Assembly: GCA_021851865.1 (NCBI GenBank)
Contig: JAJZBU010000009.1
Span: forward strand, 1 to 64,000
Direction: 5' to 3'
DNA: 64,000 bases
Origin: Pseudomonadota bacterium
GTDB taxonomy: Bacteria > Pseudomonadota > Gammaproteobacteria > Pseudomonadales > Moraxellaceae
A program made the translations under genes and the position numbers. Below, piece after piece: positions 24,544 through 34,370 of the stretch. Below the pieces are notes generated by a model that worked only from the letters and a program-made list of their open reading frames with translations, was not told the DNA's origin and ran no database searches. Within the stretch, counting starts at the first letter, position 1. Each line of letters begins with the position of its first letter.

Positions 24544-24848
24544 CGCTGTCGTCTCTGCGGTTCGCGCCAACCCTCGGCGAGCAGGCGACGTTTTTGTTCC
24601 TCGGCCAGCGACGAGGTGGCGGGCAAGGCGATCCGTCCGTCGGCGCGCAACACGCGCCACCATGGCAGGTCGTTCAACGCCCCCTGTGCCAGCAGGCGTG
24701 CGGCCTGTCGCGCTCGTCCAGGCAGGCCGGCGCGGCGCGCCAGTTCGCCGTAGCTCACCACTTCACCGGCGGGAATCTGTTGCAGCGCCAAACGCAACCA
24801 AGCGAGAGCGGCACTAGACTGACGCATCGTCGAGCTTGTTGCTATCAT
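24540..24848 (-). CDS. Alkyltransferase-like (ATL) DNA-lesion-binding protein
   Basis: 102 aa, the length of the MGMT DNA-binding domain alone. IPAGEVVSYGELARRAGLPG and a RQAARLL helix match the O6-alkylguanine-DNA methyltransferase recognition fold. The active PCHRV motif is replaced by LPWWRVLRADG, with Trp in place of the catalytic Cys. ATL proteins bind alkylated guanines without repairing them and flag them for nucleotide excision repair. AAAGGG precedes the ATG at 24848. It is divergent from the HugZ-like gene and overlaps ampG by 4 nt. Confidence 0.85.
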   Translation of the reverse strand: MIATSSTMRQSSAALAWLRLALQQIPAGEVVSYGELARRAGLPGRARQAARLLAQGALNDLPWWRVLRADGRIALPATSSLAEEQKRRLLAEGWREPQRRQR

Positions 24849-24874
24849 AACAGCGCCCTTTCAGGAGAATGAGT

Positions 24875-25390
24875 GTGGTGAAGTCGATCGATCAGCGCAA
24901 GGCGTGGGAGTTGTTGACCCAGCAGACACATCTGGTTCTGGCGACGCAGTCGCGGCGGCAGCCACGATTTCCCTACACCTCCTGGGTTCCTTTCCAGGCG
25001 CACCGGGCCGGGGCGGTCATCATCCTGGTCGCAGATATTGCCGAACACACCCTCAACCTGCTCACCAACGAGCACACGTCCCTGCTCTTGGCCGAGACGC
25101 CAGAGCCGAGCCCCGCGGCGGCGGGCATGCCGGTGAGCGTGGTGCGCCTGAGTCTGTTTGCGCGCGCCCAGCGCCTCGAACTGCCCGAAGCCGAGGCTGT
25201 CTGTCAGGGCTTCTACACCCGGCATCCCGGTCTGCAGGACTATCATCGTCGTCTCGGCTTCGTCTTTTTTGAAATGACCCTCGTCGAGGGTCGTTTCATC
25301 GGTGGGCCGGGGCGAGCCCGCTGGATCGGGGCGGCAGACTTCGCCGCCTCGTTCAGCGCTGCGACGGAGTCTGCGCCTGCGCCACAGTGA
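24875..25390 (+). CDS. HugZ-like pyridoxamine-phosphate-oxidase-fold protein
   Basis: 171 aa. LVLATQSRRQPRFPYTSWVP, VIILVADIAEHTLNL and the C-terminal GFVFFEMTLVEGRFIGGPGRARWI match the HugZ/PNPOx-like family of split-barrel flavin- or heme-binding proteins, some of which degrade heme. I chose GTG 24875 because AGGAG (24863-24867) is 7 nt away; the ATG at 24869 is too close to that SD. It stands alone, without iron-uptake genes, so heme degradation is only one possibility. Its last 38 nt overlap the convergent maeB gene. Confidence 0.7.
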   Translation: MVKSIDQRKAWELLTQQTHLVLATQSRRQPRFPYTSWVPFQAHRAGAVIILVADIAEHTLNLLTNEHTSLLLAETPEPSPAAAGMPVSVVRLSLFARAQRLELPEAEAVCQGFYTRHPGLQDYHRRLGFVFFEMTLVEGRFIGGPGRARWIGAADFAASFSAATESAPAPQ

Positions 25391-27626
25391 GCGCGGTCAT
25401 GTTGACGATGCGGCGCACGGTGGCTGACGACGTCAGGATGTGAACCGGACGCGCCGCTCCGAGCAGGATGGGGCCGACAGTGACGCCTTCGCCCGCTGCC
25501 GTTTTGAGCAGATTGAAGGCGATGTTGGCGGCGTCGACATTGGGCATGATCAACAGATTGGCGGCACCGCGGAAACGGCTGTTGGGGAAGACTTCGAGAC
25601 GGATGTCTTCTTTGAGAGCGGCGTCGCCATGCATCTCGCCTTCGACTTCGAGGTCAGGAGCGCGCTCGATGAGCAACTGCACGGCCTGACGCATCTTCTC
25701 CGAACTTGGGGTCACTTCCGAACCGAAGTTGGAGTGTGACAGCAGGGCGACCTTGGGGGTGATGCCGAAGGCGCGCACCTGCTCGACGGCGAGCAGGGTC
25801 ATGTCGGCGATCTGTTCGGCACTGGGGTCGGGGTTGACGTAAGTGTCACAGATGAACAAGGTGCGCCCGGGCAGCATGATCAGGTTCATGGCGGCGTATT
25901 TGCGCACGCCGTCGGCCAAGCCGATGGCGCGGTCGACATAGCGCAAGTGCAGATTGTAGTTGGCGAAGGTGCCACAGATCATGCCGTCGGCGTCGCCGAA
26001 GTGCACCAGCAGGGCGCCGATCAAGGTGGTGCGGCGACGCACTTCGCGCTTCGCCAGTTCCGGCGGCGTACCGCGTCTTTCCATCAGGCGATGGTAGTGC
26101 GTCCAGTACTCCTTGTAGCGCGGATCGCTGTCCTGGTCGATGAGGGTGACGTTCTCTCCCGGTACCAAGCGCAGCCCCAACTTGGCGATGCGCGCCTGGA
26201 TGACCGCGGGACGACCGACGAGAATGGGACGGGCGAGGCCTTCGTCGATGACGATCTGCACGGCGCGCAGGACGCGCGCGTCTTCACCTTCACAAAAGAC
26301 GATGCGCTTGGGATCCGCCTTCGCCTTGTGAAAGAGGGGGCGCATGATGAAAGCGGAGTTGTAGACGAACTCATTGAGATGCTGGCGATAGCCGGCGATG
26401 TCAGCGAGTGGGCGGGTGGCTACGCCCGACTCCATCGCCGCCAGAGCGACGGCAGGGGCGATCTCGATGATGAGGCGGCTGTCGAGCGCGCCGGGGATCA
26501 TGTATTCCGGACCGAAGCTCTGTTGCTCGTCGTTCAGGCCATTGCCGTCGGCCTGTTCGGCGTGGGCGAGGCGGGCGATGGCACGCACCGCCGCGATCTT
26601 CATCGCTTCATTGATGGTGGTGGCGCCGACGTCGAGAGCGCCACGGAACATATAGGGGAAGCACAGGGCGTTGTTGACCTGGTTCGGATAGTCGGAGCGG
26701 CCGGTGGCGATGATCGCGTCCGGGCGTGCCGCCTTGGCCAGTTCCGGCATGATCTCCGGGGTGGGGTTGGCGAGAGCGAAGATCAGCGGCGAACGCGCCA
26801 TCTTCTTCACCATCTCCGGTTGCAGCACGCCGGCCGTCGACAGGCCGAGGAACACATCGGCGTCTTGCATCAGGTCATCGAGTGTGCGCGCTTCGGTGTC
26901 GCGGGCATAACGCAATTTGCTGGCGTCGAGCTGATCCTTGCGGCCGAGGTGGAGGACGCCGCGCGAGTCGGTGACAAAGACGTTCTCGGCGCGCACACCG
27001 AGGGCACAGATGAGGTCGAGGCAGGTGAGCGCTGCCGCTCCCGCTCCCGAGCAGACGACGCGGATATCCTCGATACGCTTGTCGACCAGCTTCAGCCCGT
27101 TGAGCAGGGCGGCGCCGACGATGATCGAGGTGCCGTGCTGATCGTCGTGGAAGACCGGGATCTTCATCCTTTCGCGCAATTTGCGCTCGATGTAGAAGCA
27201 CTCAGGCGCCTTGATGTCCTCGAGATTGATGCCGCCAAAAGTCGGTTCGAGCGAGGCGATGATGTCGACCAGCTTGTCCGGATCCTTCTCGGCGATCTCG
27301 ATATCGAAGACGTTGATGCCGGCGAATTTCTTGAACAACACACCTTTGCCTTCCATCACTGGCTTCGCCGCCAGCGGGCCGATATCGCCGAGGCCGAGGA
27401 CGGCCGTGCCGTTGCTGATGACGGCGACGAGATTGCCACGCGCGGTATAGCGGCTGACGCAGGAGGGGTCGCGCTCGATCTCTTCGCAGGGCGCGGCGAC
27501 CCCAGGCGAGTAGGCGAGGGCGAGGTCGCGCTGATTGCTGAGCTGCTTGCTGGGAGTGACGGAGATCTTACCGGGGACTGGAAATTCGTGATAGTCGAGA
27601 GCGGCTTTACGTATCGTATCGTCCAT
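25353..27626 (-). CDS. maeB: NADP-dependent malic enzyme with phosphotransacetylase-like domain
   Basis: 757 aa, the full length of MaeB. Residues 1-430 are the malic enzyme: [25 protein letters not shown], the catalytic Lys region [26 protein letters not shown] with the metal ligands, and the Rossmann loop [13 protein letters not shown]. Residues 430-757 are the phosphate-acetyltransferase-like domain ([39 protein letters not shown]), which usually has a regulatory role. It makes pyruvate and NADPH from malate. The ATG at 27626 has CGGGGA upstream and begins [14 protein letters not shown] as in homologues. Confidence 0.95.
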   Translation of the reverse strand: MDDTIRKAALDYHEFPVPGKISVTPSKQLSNQRDLALAYSPGVAAPCEEIERDPSCVSRYTARGNLVAVISNGTAVLGLGDIGPLAAKPVMEGKGVLFKKFAGINVFDIEIAEKDPDKLVDIIASLEPTFGGINLEDIKAPECFYIERKLRERMKIPVFHDDQHGTSIIVGAALLNGLKLVDKRIEDIRVVCSGAGAAALTCLDLICALGVRAENVFVTDSRGVLHLGRKDQLDASKLRYARDTEARTLDDLMQDADVFLGLSTAGVLQPEMVKKMARSPLIFALANPTPEIMPELAKAARPDAIIATGRSDYPNQVNNALCFPYMFRGALDVGATTINEAMKIAAVRAIARLAHAEQADGNGLNDEQQSFGPEYMIPGALDSRLIIEIAPAVALAAMESGVATRPLADIAGYRQHLNEFVYNSAFIMRPLFHKAKADPKRIVFCEGEDARVLRAVQIVIDEGLARPILVGRPAVIQARIAKLGLRLVPGENVTLIDQDSDPRYKEYWTHYHRLMERRGTPPELAKREVRRRTTLIGALLVHFGDADGMICGTFANYNLHLRYVDRAIGLADGVRKYAAMNLIMLPGRTLFICDTYVNPDPSAEQIADMTLLAVEQVRAFGITPKVALLSHSNFGSEVTPSSEKMRQAVQLLIERAPDLEVEGEMHGDAALKEDIRLEVFPNSRFRGAANLLIMPNVDAANIAFNLLKTAAGEGVTVGPILLGAARPVHILTSSATVRRIVNMTALTVAQAQTPSQR

Positions 27627-27727
27627 AGTCATCCCCGGGCGCAAGTGGTGTTGAGCAAAGCGAGATTATAGCATCGCGGTCTTGCGTCGTGATGCCATTT
27701 TTACCCGTGCTGAGCCGTGTCGTCGCC

Positions 27728-29014
27728 TCATTCCGTCTGTTCACGTGCGATGGCGCGCGCGCCGATATCGCGACGATAGTGGCAGCCGGGAGAGTGCAGT
27801 TCGGCCAGGCGCGCCAGCGCCCGAACGCGTGCCGCGCCGACATCGGGGGCGAGGGCGGTGACGCAGAGAACGCGCCCGCCGTGGACGTAGAGCTGACCAT
27901 CCTGCTCACGCACACCGGCGAGAAAGGTTTTCACGTGCGCCCCTTCATCGGCGTCGAGGCCGCTGATGCGTTCACCGGTATGCAGTTTGCCGGGATAGCC
28001 GGGGGCGGCGAGTACGATACCGAGCGCCGCCTGCTCAGACCAGCGTGCCTGGGCGCGATCGAGTTGACCGGCCAGGGCCAGTTCGAGCAGCTCGGGCAGG
28101 GAGCTTTCCAGGCGCATCATCACCGGTTGCGTCTCGGGGTCGCCAAAACGGCAGTTGAATTCGATGACATAAGGCTCGCCCTGCGCGTCGATCATCACGC
28201 CGGCATAGAGAAAACCGCTGTAAGGCGTGCCCGCCGCAGCCATGCCGGCGACGGTCGGGGCGATGATTTTTTGCATGATGCGTTCATGCACCGCCGCGTT
28301 CACCACCGGCGCCGGCGAATAGGCGCCCATGCCGCCGGTGTTGGGGCCGCTGTCGCCTTCGCCGACGCGCTTGTGGTCCTGGCTGCTGGCCATGGCGAGG
28401 ATGTGCTGGCCATCGACCATGCAGATGAAGCTGGCTTCCTCGCCCTGCAGAAACTCTTCGATCACCACCCGCGCTCCGGCGCTGCCGAAGACCTGGTCGC
28501 CGAGCATGTCCCGCACGGCGGCGCGCGCTTCGGCGTCGCTCATGGCGACGACCACGCCCTTGCCGGCGGCGAGGCCATCGGCCTTGATGACGATGGGCGC
28601 CGGGTGCTGGTCGAGGTAGGCGAGCGCCGCCGTCAGATCATCGAAGCTGGCATAGGCGGCCGTCGGAATGGCGTGTTCTTGCATGAAGGCCTTGGCGAAG
28701 GATTTCGATCCTTCCAGGCGCGCGCAGGCGGCGCTAGGACCAAAGGCGGCAAGACCGGCCTGGCGCAGGGCGTCGATGACCCCGTGCACCAGCGGCGCTT
28801 CCGGTCCGACCAAGGTGAGGTCGGCATGGGCGCGCGCGAAGGCGACCACCGCCGCATTGTCCATGATGTCGAGATCGACGTTGCGGCAACGCGGTTCACG
28901 CGCCGTACCGGCATTGCCCGGGGCGACCAGAACCTCGGTGACGCGGCGGTCCTGGGCACACTTCCAGGCGAGAGCGTGTTCACGTCCACCGCTGCCGAGG
29001 ATGAGAATGCGCAT
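27728..29014 (-). CDS. purD: Phosphoribosylamine-glycine ligase
   Basis: 428-aa ATP-grasp enzyme for the second step of purine synthesis. It opens MRILILGSGGREHALAWK, with LVGPEAPLVHG, FGPSAACARLEGSKSFAK, VIKADGLAAGKGVVVA, GPNTGGMGAYSPAPVV and VIEFNCRFGDPETQ in order. The ATG at 29014 has GAGGAG 7 nt upstream. It lies 10 nt downstream of purH, in the same transcription unit as dusB-fis-purH. Confidence 0.97.
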   Translation of the reverse strand: MRILILGSGGREHALAWKCAQDRRVTEVLVAPGNAGTAREPRCRNVDLDIMDNAAVVAFARAHADLTLVGPEAPLVHGVIDALRQAGLAAFGPSAACARLEGSKSFAKAFMQEHAIPTAAYASFDDLTAALAYLDQHPAPIVIKADGLAAGKGVVVAMSDAEARAAVRDMLGDQVFGSAGARVVIEEFLQGEEASFICMVDGQHILAMASSQDHKRVGEGDSGPNTGGMGAYSPAPVVNAAVHERIMQKIIAPTVAGMAAAGTPYSGFLYAGVMIDAQGEPYVIEFNCRFGDPETQPVMMRLESSLPELLELALAGQLDRAQARWSEQAALGIVLAAPGYPGKLHTGERISGLDADEGAHVKTFLAGVREQDGQLYVHGGRVLCVTALAPDVGAARVRALARLAELHSPGCHYRRDIGARAIAREQTE

Positions 29015-29024
29015 AAGGAACTCC

Positions 29025-30590
29025 TCAATGACGGAAGTGGCGCACGCCGGTGAAGACCATGGCGATATCGGCGGCGTCGGCGGCGGCGATGACTTCGGCG
29101 TCGCGCATCGATCCACCGGGTTGAATGATGGCGCGGATGCCGACGCTGGCGGCGTTGTCGATGCCGTCACGGAAGGGGAAGAAAGCGTCAGAGGCCATGA
29201 CCGCTCCGCTCAAGGGCAGGCCGGCGTGTTCCGCCTTGATCGCGGCGATGCGCGCCGAGTTGACCCGGCTCATCTGGCCGGCGCCGATACCGAGGGTGCG
29301 CCGTGCCTGGGCGTAGACGATGGCATTCGACTTGACGTATTTGGCGACTTTCCAGGCGAAGATGAGGTCATCGATTTCCGTCGCGCTCGGCGCCCGCCGG
29401 GTGACGACTTTGAGATCTTCGCTGCCGATCATGGCCAGATCCATCTCCTGCACCAACAGACCGCCATTGACGCGCTTGTAGTCGAGACGCGCCGGCCGCG
29501 TCGCCGGCAGGGGCGGGCAGAGGAGGACGCGGACATTGTTCTTCTCGGCGGTGACGGCGAGGGCCTCGCTCGTGGCGCCCGGGGCGATGATCACTTCGAC
29601 GAACTGACGCGCGATGATGGCGCGCGCCGTCACCGCATCGAGCTCGCGGTTGAAGGCGATGATGCCGCCGAAGGCGGACTCGGGGTCGGTGGCATAGGCC
29701 AAGTCATAAGCCTGGGCGATGCCCTCGAGGCTGACGGCGACGCCGCAAGGGTTGGCGTGTTTGACGATGACGCACGCGGGTTTGACGAAGGTCTTCACGC
29801 ACTCAAGAGCGGCGTCGGTGTCAGCGATGTTGTTGTAGGACAGCTCTTTGCCCTGCACTTGCCGCGCCGTCGCCACGGCCGCTTCGCTGAAGCCGTCTTC
29901 GACATAGAAGGCGGCGCTTTGATGGGGATTCTCACCGTAGCGCAGGGTCTGCGCCCGCTGCAGTTGCAAGTTCATGGTACGACCGAACTTCGTCACTTCA
30001 CCGTCACAGCGCTGACCGAGGTAGTTGGCGATCATGCCATCGTAAGCGGCGGTGTGCTCAAAGGCGGCGCAGGCGAGATCGAAGCGCAAGGCGGCGTCGA
30101 GGCCCCCCTGCGCAAGGGCCGCAAGAATGCGGGCATAATCGCTGCTGCGCACGACGATGCCGACGTGGGCATGATTCTTGGCGGCCGAGCGCACCATGGC
30201 CGGTCCACCGATGTCGATGTTTTCGATCGCCTCGGCGAGGCTGCAGTCGGGGCGGGCGACGGTGGCGGCGAAGGGGTAGAGGTTGACGACGACGAGATCG
30301 ATGGGCGCGATGTCGTGTTCCGCCATGACCGCATCATCCTGACCGCGGCGGCCGAGAATACCGCCATGGATGCGTGGGTGCAGGGTCTTGACGCGACCGT
30401 CCATCATTTCTGGAAAGCCCGTGTGCTGCGCGACTTCGCGCACCGGCAGGCCGGCTGCGTGCAGGAGCTGATAGGTGCCGCCGGTGGACAGCAGATCGAC
30501 GCCTTGCGCGGCGAGGGCACGGGCGAAATCGACGATGCCGGTCTTGTCGGAGACAGAGATCAGGGCGCGTCGCACAGAAATTTTGCTCAT
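29025..30590 (-). CDS. purH: Bifunctional AICAR transformylase / IMP cyclohydrolase
   Basis: 521 aa. The N-terminal cyclohydrolase domain has [42 protein letters not shown] and [17 protein letters not shown]. The C-terminal transformylase domain carries [27 protein letters not shown] and [14 protein letters not shown]. It carries out the last two steps of IMP synthesis. The ATG at 30590 begins [12 protein letters not shown], with GGAG about 10 nt upstream. It is followed 10 nt later by purD. Confidence 0.97.
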   Translation of the reverse strand: MSKISVRRALISVSDKTGIVDFARALAAQGVDLLSTGGTYQLLHAAGLPVREVAQHTGFPEMMDGRVKTLHPRIHGGILGRRGQDDAVMAEHDIAPIDLVVVNLYPFAATVARPDCSLAEAIENIDIGGPAMVRSAAKNHAHVGIVVRSSDYARILAALAQGGLDAALRFDLACAAFEHTAAYDGMIANYLGQRCDGEVTKFGRTMNLQLQRAQTLRYGENPHQSAAFYVEDGFSEAAVATARQVQGKELSYNNIADTDAALECVKTFVKPACVIVKHANPCGVAVSLEGIAQAYDLAYATDPESAFGGIIAFNRELDAVTARAIIARQFVEVIIAPGATSEALAVTAEKNNVRVLLCPPLPATRPARLDYKRVNGGLLVQEMDLAMIGSEDLKVVTRRAPSATEIDDLIFAWKVAKYVKSNAIVYAQARRTLGIGAGQMSRVNSARIAAIKAEHAGLPLSGAVMASDAFFPFRDGIDNAASVGIRAIIQPGGSMRDAEVIAAADAADIAMVFTGVRHFRH

Positions 30591-30640
30591 CGAGGGATGA
30601 CTCCAGAGATGGTGCGCGTCAGCACGCGCGCCGGGTGGAC

Positions 30641-30916
30641 TTACATCATGTGATAGGTTTTCAGCTTCTTGCGCAAGGTGCCGCGATTGAGTCCGAGGAT
30701 CTCTGCCGCCAGGGTCTGATTGCCGCGGGCGTATTCCAGCACCACCTCGAGCAGAGGCACTTCGACCTCGGAGAGCACCATGTCGTAAACACCGCAGACG
30801 CGCTCGCCATGGAGGTTGGAGAAATAGTTGCGCAAGGCCACTTGAACATGATCGCTCAGGGTCTGGGCGCGACTGTCCTGGCTGGTGAGGACAGTTTTGA
30901 CGGTATCGGTATCCAT
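30641..30916 (-). CDS. fis: Fis family nucleoid-associated protein
   Basis: 91 aa. The C-terminal half, [20 protein letters not shown] followed by [12 protein letters not shown], is the Fis-type helix-turn-helix; the N-terminal part has [13 protein letters not shown], as in Fis proteins. It bends DNA and activates rRNA and other growth-rate genes. The ATG at 30916 ([10 protein letters not shown]) gives family length; a longer frame overlaps dusB. The dusB-fis pairing is conserved across gammaproteobacteria and supports the call. Confidence 0.95.
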   Translation of the reverse strand: MDTDTVKTVLTSQDSRAQTLSDHVQVALRNYFSNLHGERVCGVYDMVLSEVEVPLLEVVLEYARGNQTLAAEILGLNRGTLRKKLKTYHMM

Positions 30917-30947
30917 GCTTTGTCGCCAATATTTGAAAATAGAAATC

Positions 30948-31952
30948 TCAGACGGTTGCGAAGACGTCCTGATCACGTGCAAAAAAACTACTCAGATAGG
31001 CGGCCTGTTCGACCGCCTGTGTTTGTGCATGAAATCCCTTGCAAAACTCGGCTCCGCTGCGCATATCTCTGGCGTACCAGGTGACGTGCTTGCGCGCCAG
31101 CCTTACCACGGCCTCCTCGCCGTAATAACGCTGCATCGCCTGCAGATGACGGAGCATGCAGCGTATGCGTTCATGCTTGTCGATCTGCGCGGGAGCGCCG
31201 CCATTGATCGCTGCCGTAAACTCGGCAAAGATCCAGGGGCGACCCAAGGCGGCCCTGCCGAGCATGATACCATCGACGCCAGTATGGGCCAACACTCGCC
31301 GCGCTTTGTCGACGCTGTCGATGTCGCCGTTGGCGATCACCGGGATGCGGCTTTGCTGTTTGATCGCGGCGATGGTGTCGTATTCGGCCGCGCCGAGGAA
31401 ACGGTCGGCGCGGCTGCGGCCGTGGATGCAGAGCATGGCGATGCCGATGTCCTCGGCGATGCGAGCGAGTTCAGGGCCGTTGCGCTGTTCCGGTGTCGGG
31501 CCGGTGCGCATCTTGAGCGTCACTGGAATGGTGACGGCGGCTACCACCGCCGTCAGGATACGGCGCGCTAGCGGCAGGTCCTGCATCAGCGCCGACCCAG
31601 CCAGGCGATTGCAGACTTTTTTCGCCGGGCAGCCCATGTTGATGTCGATGACCTCGGCGCCTTGCGCCGCTTGTGCCTGCGCCGCCGCGGCCATCATGTC
31701 GGGGTCATGGCCGACGATCTGCACGATGCGCAAGCCCTGTTCCTGCGTCTGCACATGGCGTTGCCGGGACTTCTGCGTCGACCACAGTTCCTGGTGACAG
31801 CTGAGCATCTCGCCGACGGCGTAGCCGGCGCCATAAGAGCGACAGAGTTCACGAAAAGGTAGATCGCTCACACCCGCCATAGGCGCCAACAGCACCGGCA
31901 TGGCGACACGATGTGGGCCCAGCGACAGGGCCCGCAGAGGAAGGCGGGACAC
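30948..31952 (-). CDS. dusB: tRNA-dihydrouridine synthase B
   Basis: 334-aa FMN-dependent reductase that makes dihydrouridine in the tRNA D-loop. VLLAPMAGVSDLPFRELC, DINMGCPAKKVCNRLAGSAL with the catalytic Cys, VTLKMRTG, CIHGRSRADRF and IANGDIDS...GIMLGRAALGRPWIF are the Dus motifs. The start is uncertain: GTG 31952 is used here, and TTG 31976 is an in-frame alternative adding eight residues. It is the first gene of the dusB-fis-purH-purD string. Confidence 0.95.
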   Translation of the reverse strand: MSRLPLRALSLGPHRVAMPVLLAPMAGVSDLPFRELCRSYGAGYAVGEMLSCHQELWSTQKSRQRHVQTQEQGLRIVQIVGHDPDMMAAAAQAQAAQGAEVIDINMGCPAKKVCNRLAGSALMQDLPLARRILTAVVAAVTIPVTLKMRTGPTPEQRNGPELARIAEDIGIAMLCIHGRSRADRFLGAAEYDTIAAIKQQSRIPVIANGDIDSVDKARRVLAHTGVDGIMLGRAALGRPWIFAEFTAAINGGAPAQIDKHERIRCMLRHLQAMQRYYGEEAVVRLARKHVTWYARDMRSGAEFCKGFHAQTQAVEQAAYLSSFFARDQDVFATV

Positions 31953-32051
31953 GGTATCGACTCTCGACGGTGACAACGAAACGCTATGCTAACAGCCTAG
32001 CCGCGGAAAAAAACCATCGACAGTGAGCTTCCCGCCGGACGGCGGGAGGGC

Positions 32052-33404
32052 TCAGGGTTGTGCTGCCTGGTCGCCCGCCTGCAGGGTGAGGCTGGTCTCG
32101 GCGGGAATCTTGTCGGCGGGTAAGCCGACCTCAAGCGAGACGTGCACCGGTGTGTGCGCGTGCAAGGTGGTGTCGAGGTTGCTGGCGAGCAGATAGTCCG
32201 ACGGGGTGATCTTGCGCGTGCCGAGGATGTTGCCATCGCTGTCACGCAGGGTCAGGCGCAAGGTGGGATAGGGTCGGTCCTGGTCTTGGTCGTTGTGCAG
32301 CAGCGTGTCGATGAGCAGGATGCCGCGACTGAGGTCGGGGCGAAGCACGAGATGGTCGATGCGCAGTCCACGCAGATTACCGGCGATGTGCCGACAGTGC
32401 CAGCGCGTACAGAACGCGGACAGCGGCCCCTGCAAGGCGGGCTGGTCGGCGAGAGCATCTTCATGAAAGTAGGCGAACTGGGTACACAGGGCGAGGAGAG
32501 CGAGCAGTTGCAGGCCGCCCCAGAGGAGGTAGCGTTCCCAGGGCCAGTGATGCGTCGGACTGAGGATGGCGACCGGATCGTGCCATTGCGGCAAGGCGGC
32601 ATCCTGAGCGACACCGCCGGCGGCTGTCGTCGCCTTGCCTTCGGCGAGACTGAGATCCTCGTCGTTGAGGAAATCGAGAGCCTGCTCATCGCCGAAGGTG
32701 AAGCTGGTCGCGGCAGCAGCGGCCGCGGCAGCAGCGGTAGGGGGTGACGGGGTAGGAGCGGCGGCAGGCGCAGCCGGGGGAGTGGCGCGTCGTGCGGGCG
32801 ACTCGTTCAGGACCTGCATCTGCTCCGGTTGTGCTTTTTTCTTTTCCGCATCGGCGAGTTGCTGCAGCATGGTCTGCGCCCAGGCCTCGTCGGCGTTGTC
32901 ACTGGTCGAGGCCACCGGTTGCTGGCTGGCATCATGGAAAGGGTTGTTGTGCTCAAGCGAGGTATTTTCCAGCATGAAATCGCTGAGTTCGCTGGCGCCG
33001 AGACTGATGCGGGTGTTGTTGCTGGAGGGGCTGCGCGACCAGTCTTCCGCCTTCATGGCGCCGAAGGTCTGGTGGTCGTCGATGGGTTTGACTTTGGCAC
33101 CGATGTGTAAAGTGGTCGCCTCGTGCATCGACGCTTCATCGTCCTGGAGCAACTGTTCGGCCCAAGATTCATCACGGCTGGCGCGTTTGCTGGCGCCACT
33201 TGCTGGTGGTGTGGCGGGCGTGGCGGCTGCCGCCGGTGGCGGTGTGCGCTCGGTCGCGGTCTCCCCGACCATGTTGAGGTCGGCGCGAAACATCTCCAGA
33301 CAGGAACCGCACCGAACCACGCCATTTTTGGCCTGTAATTGTGCCGGACTGACTCTGAACAGACTGCCGCAATGCGGGCAGCGGGTCTGGCGTTGATCTG
33401 GCAT
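32052..33404 (-). CDS. Zinc-ribbon DUF3426 membrane protein
   Basis: 450 aa. An N-terminal MJ0042-type zinc ribbon (CPHCGSLF and VVRCGSCLEMF, two CxxC pairs) is followed by about 250 residues of low-complexity linker with an Ala run (residues about 220-235). One membrane helix (YLLWGGLQLLALLALCTQFAYF) leads to a C-terminal DUF3426 domain (LRGLRIDHLVLRPD, TLRLTLRDSDGNILGTRKI, PVHVSLEVGLPADKI). Genes of this family sit beside prmA in many gamma- and betaproteobacteria, as here. Function unknown. A GC-rich inverted repeat (CCCGCCG/CGGCGGG) just after the stop lacks an adjacent T tract. Confidence 0.85.
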   Translation of the reverse strand: MPDQRQTRCPHCGSLFRVSPAQLQAKNGVVRCGSCLEMFRADLNMVGETATERTPPPAAAATPATPPASGASKRASRDESWAEQLLQDDEASMHEATTLHIGAKVKPIDDHQTFGAMKAEDWSRSPSSNNTRISLGASELSDFMLENTSLEHNNPFHDASQQPVASTSDNADEAWAQTMLQQLADAEKKKAQPEQMQVLNESPARRATPPAAPAAAPTPSPPTAAAAAAAAATSFTFGDEQALDFLNDEDLSLAEGKATTAAGGVAQDAALPQWHDPVAILSPTHHWPWERYLLWGGLQLLALLALCTQFAYFHEDALADQPALQGPLSAFCTRWHCRHIAGNLRGLRIDHLVLRPDLSRGILLIDTLLHNDQDQDRPYPTLRLTLRDSDGNILGTRKITPSDYLLASNLDTTLHAHTPVHVSLEVGLPADKIPAETSLTLQAGDQAAQP

Positions 33405-33454
33405 AGCCTGGGCCCTACTCCCTGTGAATACATCCTGTCACACTGTAGCCGTTC

Positions 33455-34363
33455 TCAGGCGTTTTGGGTATCACCGCGCGTTTTCTGACCGCTGACACGG
33501 CACCAGTCTTCCTCGCGCACCGCGACGGGGTCGAGGGTCAAGGCTGCGCGATAGGCCTGCTCGACGTCGTCCTGCTGGCTGCGGATCAAGCCGGAGAGAG
33601 CGATCTGGCCGCCGGGACGCAGGAGGGTGAGCAGACGCGGGGCGAGAGCGATCAAGGGGCCGGCGAGAATGTTGGCGACGACGACGTCGGCGCTGCCGGC
33701 GGGCAGATCGGCAGCATCGTCGGCGGCCAGTACGCGCAGGCGATCGCTGACGCCATTGCGCTCGGCATTGGCCAAGGTGGCGGTCAGGGCTTGCGGATCA
33801 TTGTCGATGGCGATGGCCGATGCGGCGCCGAGGAGGAGGGCGGCGATGGCCAGGATGCCGGAGCCGCAGCCATAGTCGACGACACAGCGGGCGCGCAGAT
33901 CGAGTCCGTCCAGCCACTCCAGGCACAACGCCGTGGTGGGATGCGTGCCGGTGCCGAAGGCTAGGCCGGGGTCGAGCAGGAGATTCACTGCCTCAGCTTC
34001 GGGCGGCGGTGTCCAGCTCGGCACCACCCAGAGGCGCTGACCAAAGCGCATGGGGTGGTAGTGATCCATCCAGGCGCGTTCCCAGTCCTTGTCTTCGAGC
34101 AGTTCACAGCGCCAGGCCGGCAGCGGGGCAGCGAGCATCTTTTCGAGAAACTCGATCAGGGCGGGCATGTCCGAGTCGGCGGTAAAGATGCCGATGAGCT
34201 CGATTTGATCCCATAGCGGCGTGGCGCCGGGAGGCGGTTCGAGCAGGGGCTGGTCGCCGGCGTCGAGCAGCATGACGGCGGCGGCGCCGGCGCTTTCGAG
34301 CAGATCCTGCAGCGTGTCGAGCTGGGCTGGAGTGGTCTGTATTTTCAGCTGTTGCCAGGGCAT
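33455..34363 (-). CDS. prmA: Ribosomal protein L11 methyltransferase
   Basis: 302 aa. The N-terminal L11-binding domain starts MPWQQLKIQTTPAQLDTLQD. The SAM domain has LDPGLAFGTGTHPTTALCLE, VVDYGCGSGILAIAALLLGA, AIDNDPQALTATLANAERN, VVANILAGPLIALAPRL and GGQIALSGLIRSQ, all diagnostic of PrmA. The ATG at 34363 lies 7 nt after the accC stop, so the two are in one unit. Confidence 0.97.
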   Translation of the reverse strand: MPWQQLKIQTTPAQLDTLQDLLESAGAAAVMLLDAGDQPLLEPPPGATPLWDQIELIGIFTADSDMPALIEFLEKMLAAPLPAWRCELLEDKDWERAWMDHYHPMRFGQRLWVVPSWTPPPEAEAVNLLLDPGLAFGTGTHPTTALCLEWLDGLDLRARCVVDYGCGSGILAIAALLLGAASAIAIDNDPQALTATLANAERNGVSDRLRVLAADDAADLPAGSADVVVANILAGPLIALAPRLLTLLRPGGQIALSGLIRSQQDDVEQAYRAALTLDPVAVREEDWCRVSGQKTRGDTQNA

Positions 34364-34370
34364 GGAGTTC

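Noticed and set aside
25947-27671. 574-codon plus-strand frame opposite maeB
   Set aside because: Antisense shadow of a strongly supported enzyme gene; composition is Asp/Val/Gly-rich as expected from the complement of biased codons.
28668-30653. 661-codon plus-strand frame opposite purD/purH
   Set aside because: Antisense shadow; both sense genes are complete and full of catalytic motifs.
32022-32050. CCCGCCG/CGGCGGG inverted repeat as a terminator after the DUF3426 gene
   Set aside because: The nearest T run on the minus strand is about 18 nt away, too far for an intrinsic terminator.
32700-32760. GCAGCAGCGG-type repeat in the DUF3426 gene as a regulatory repeat
   Set aside because: It simply encodes an Ala run in the low-complexity linker and is irregular.
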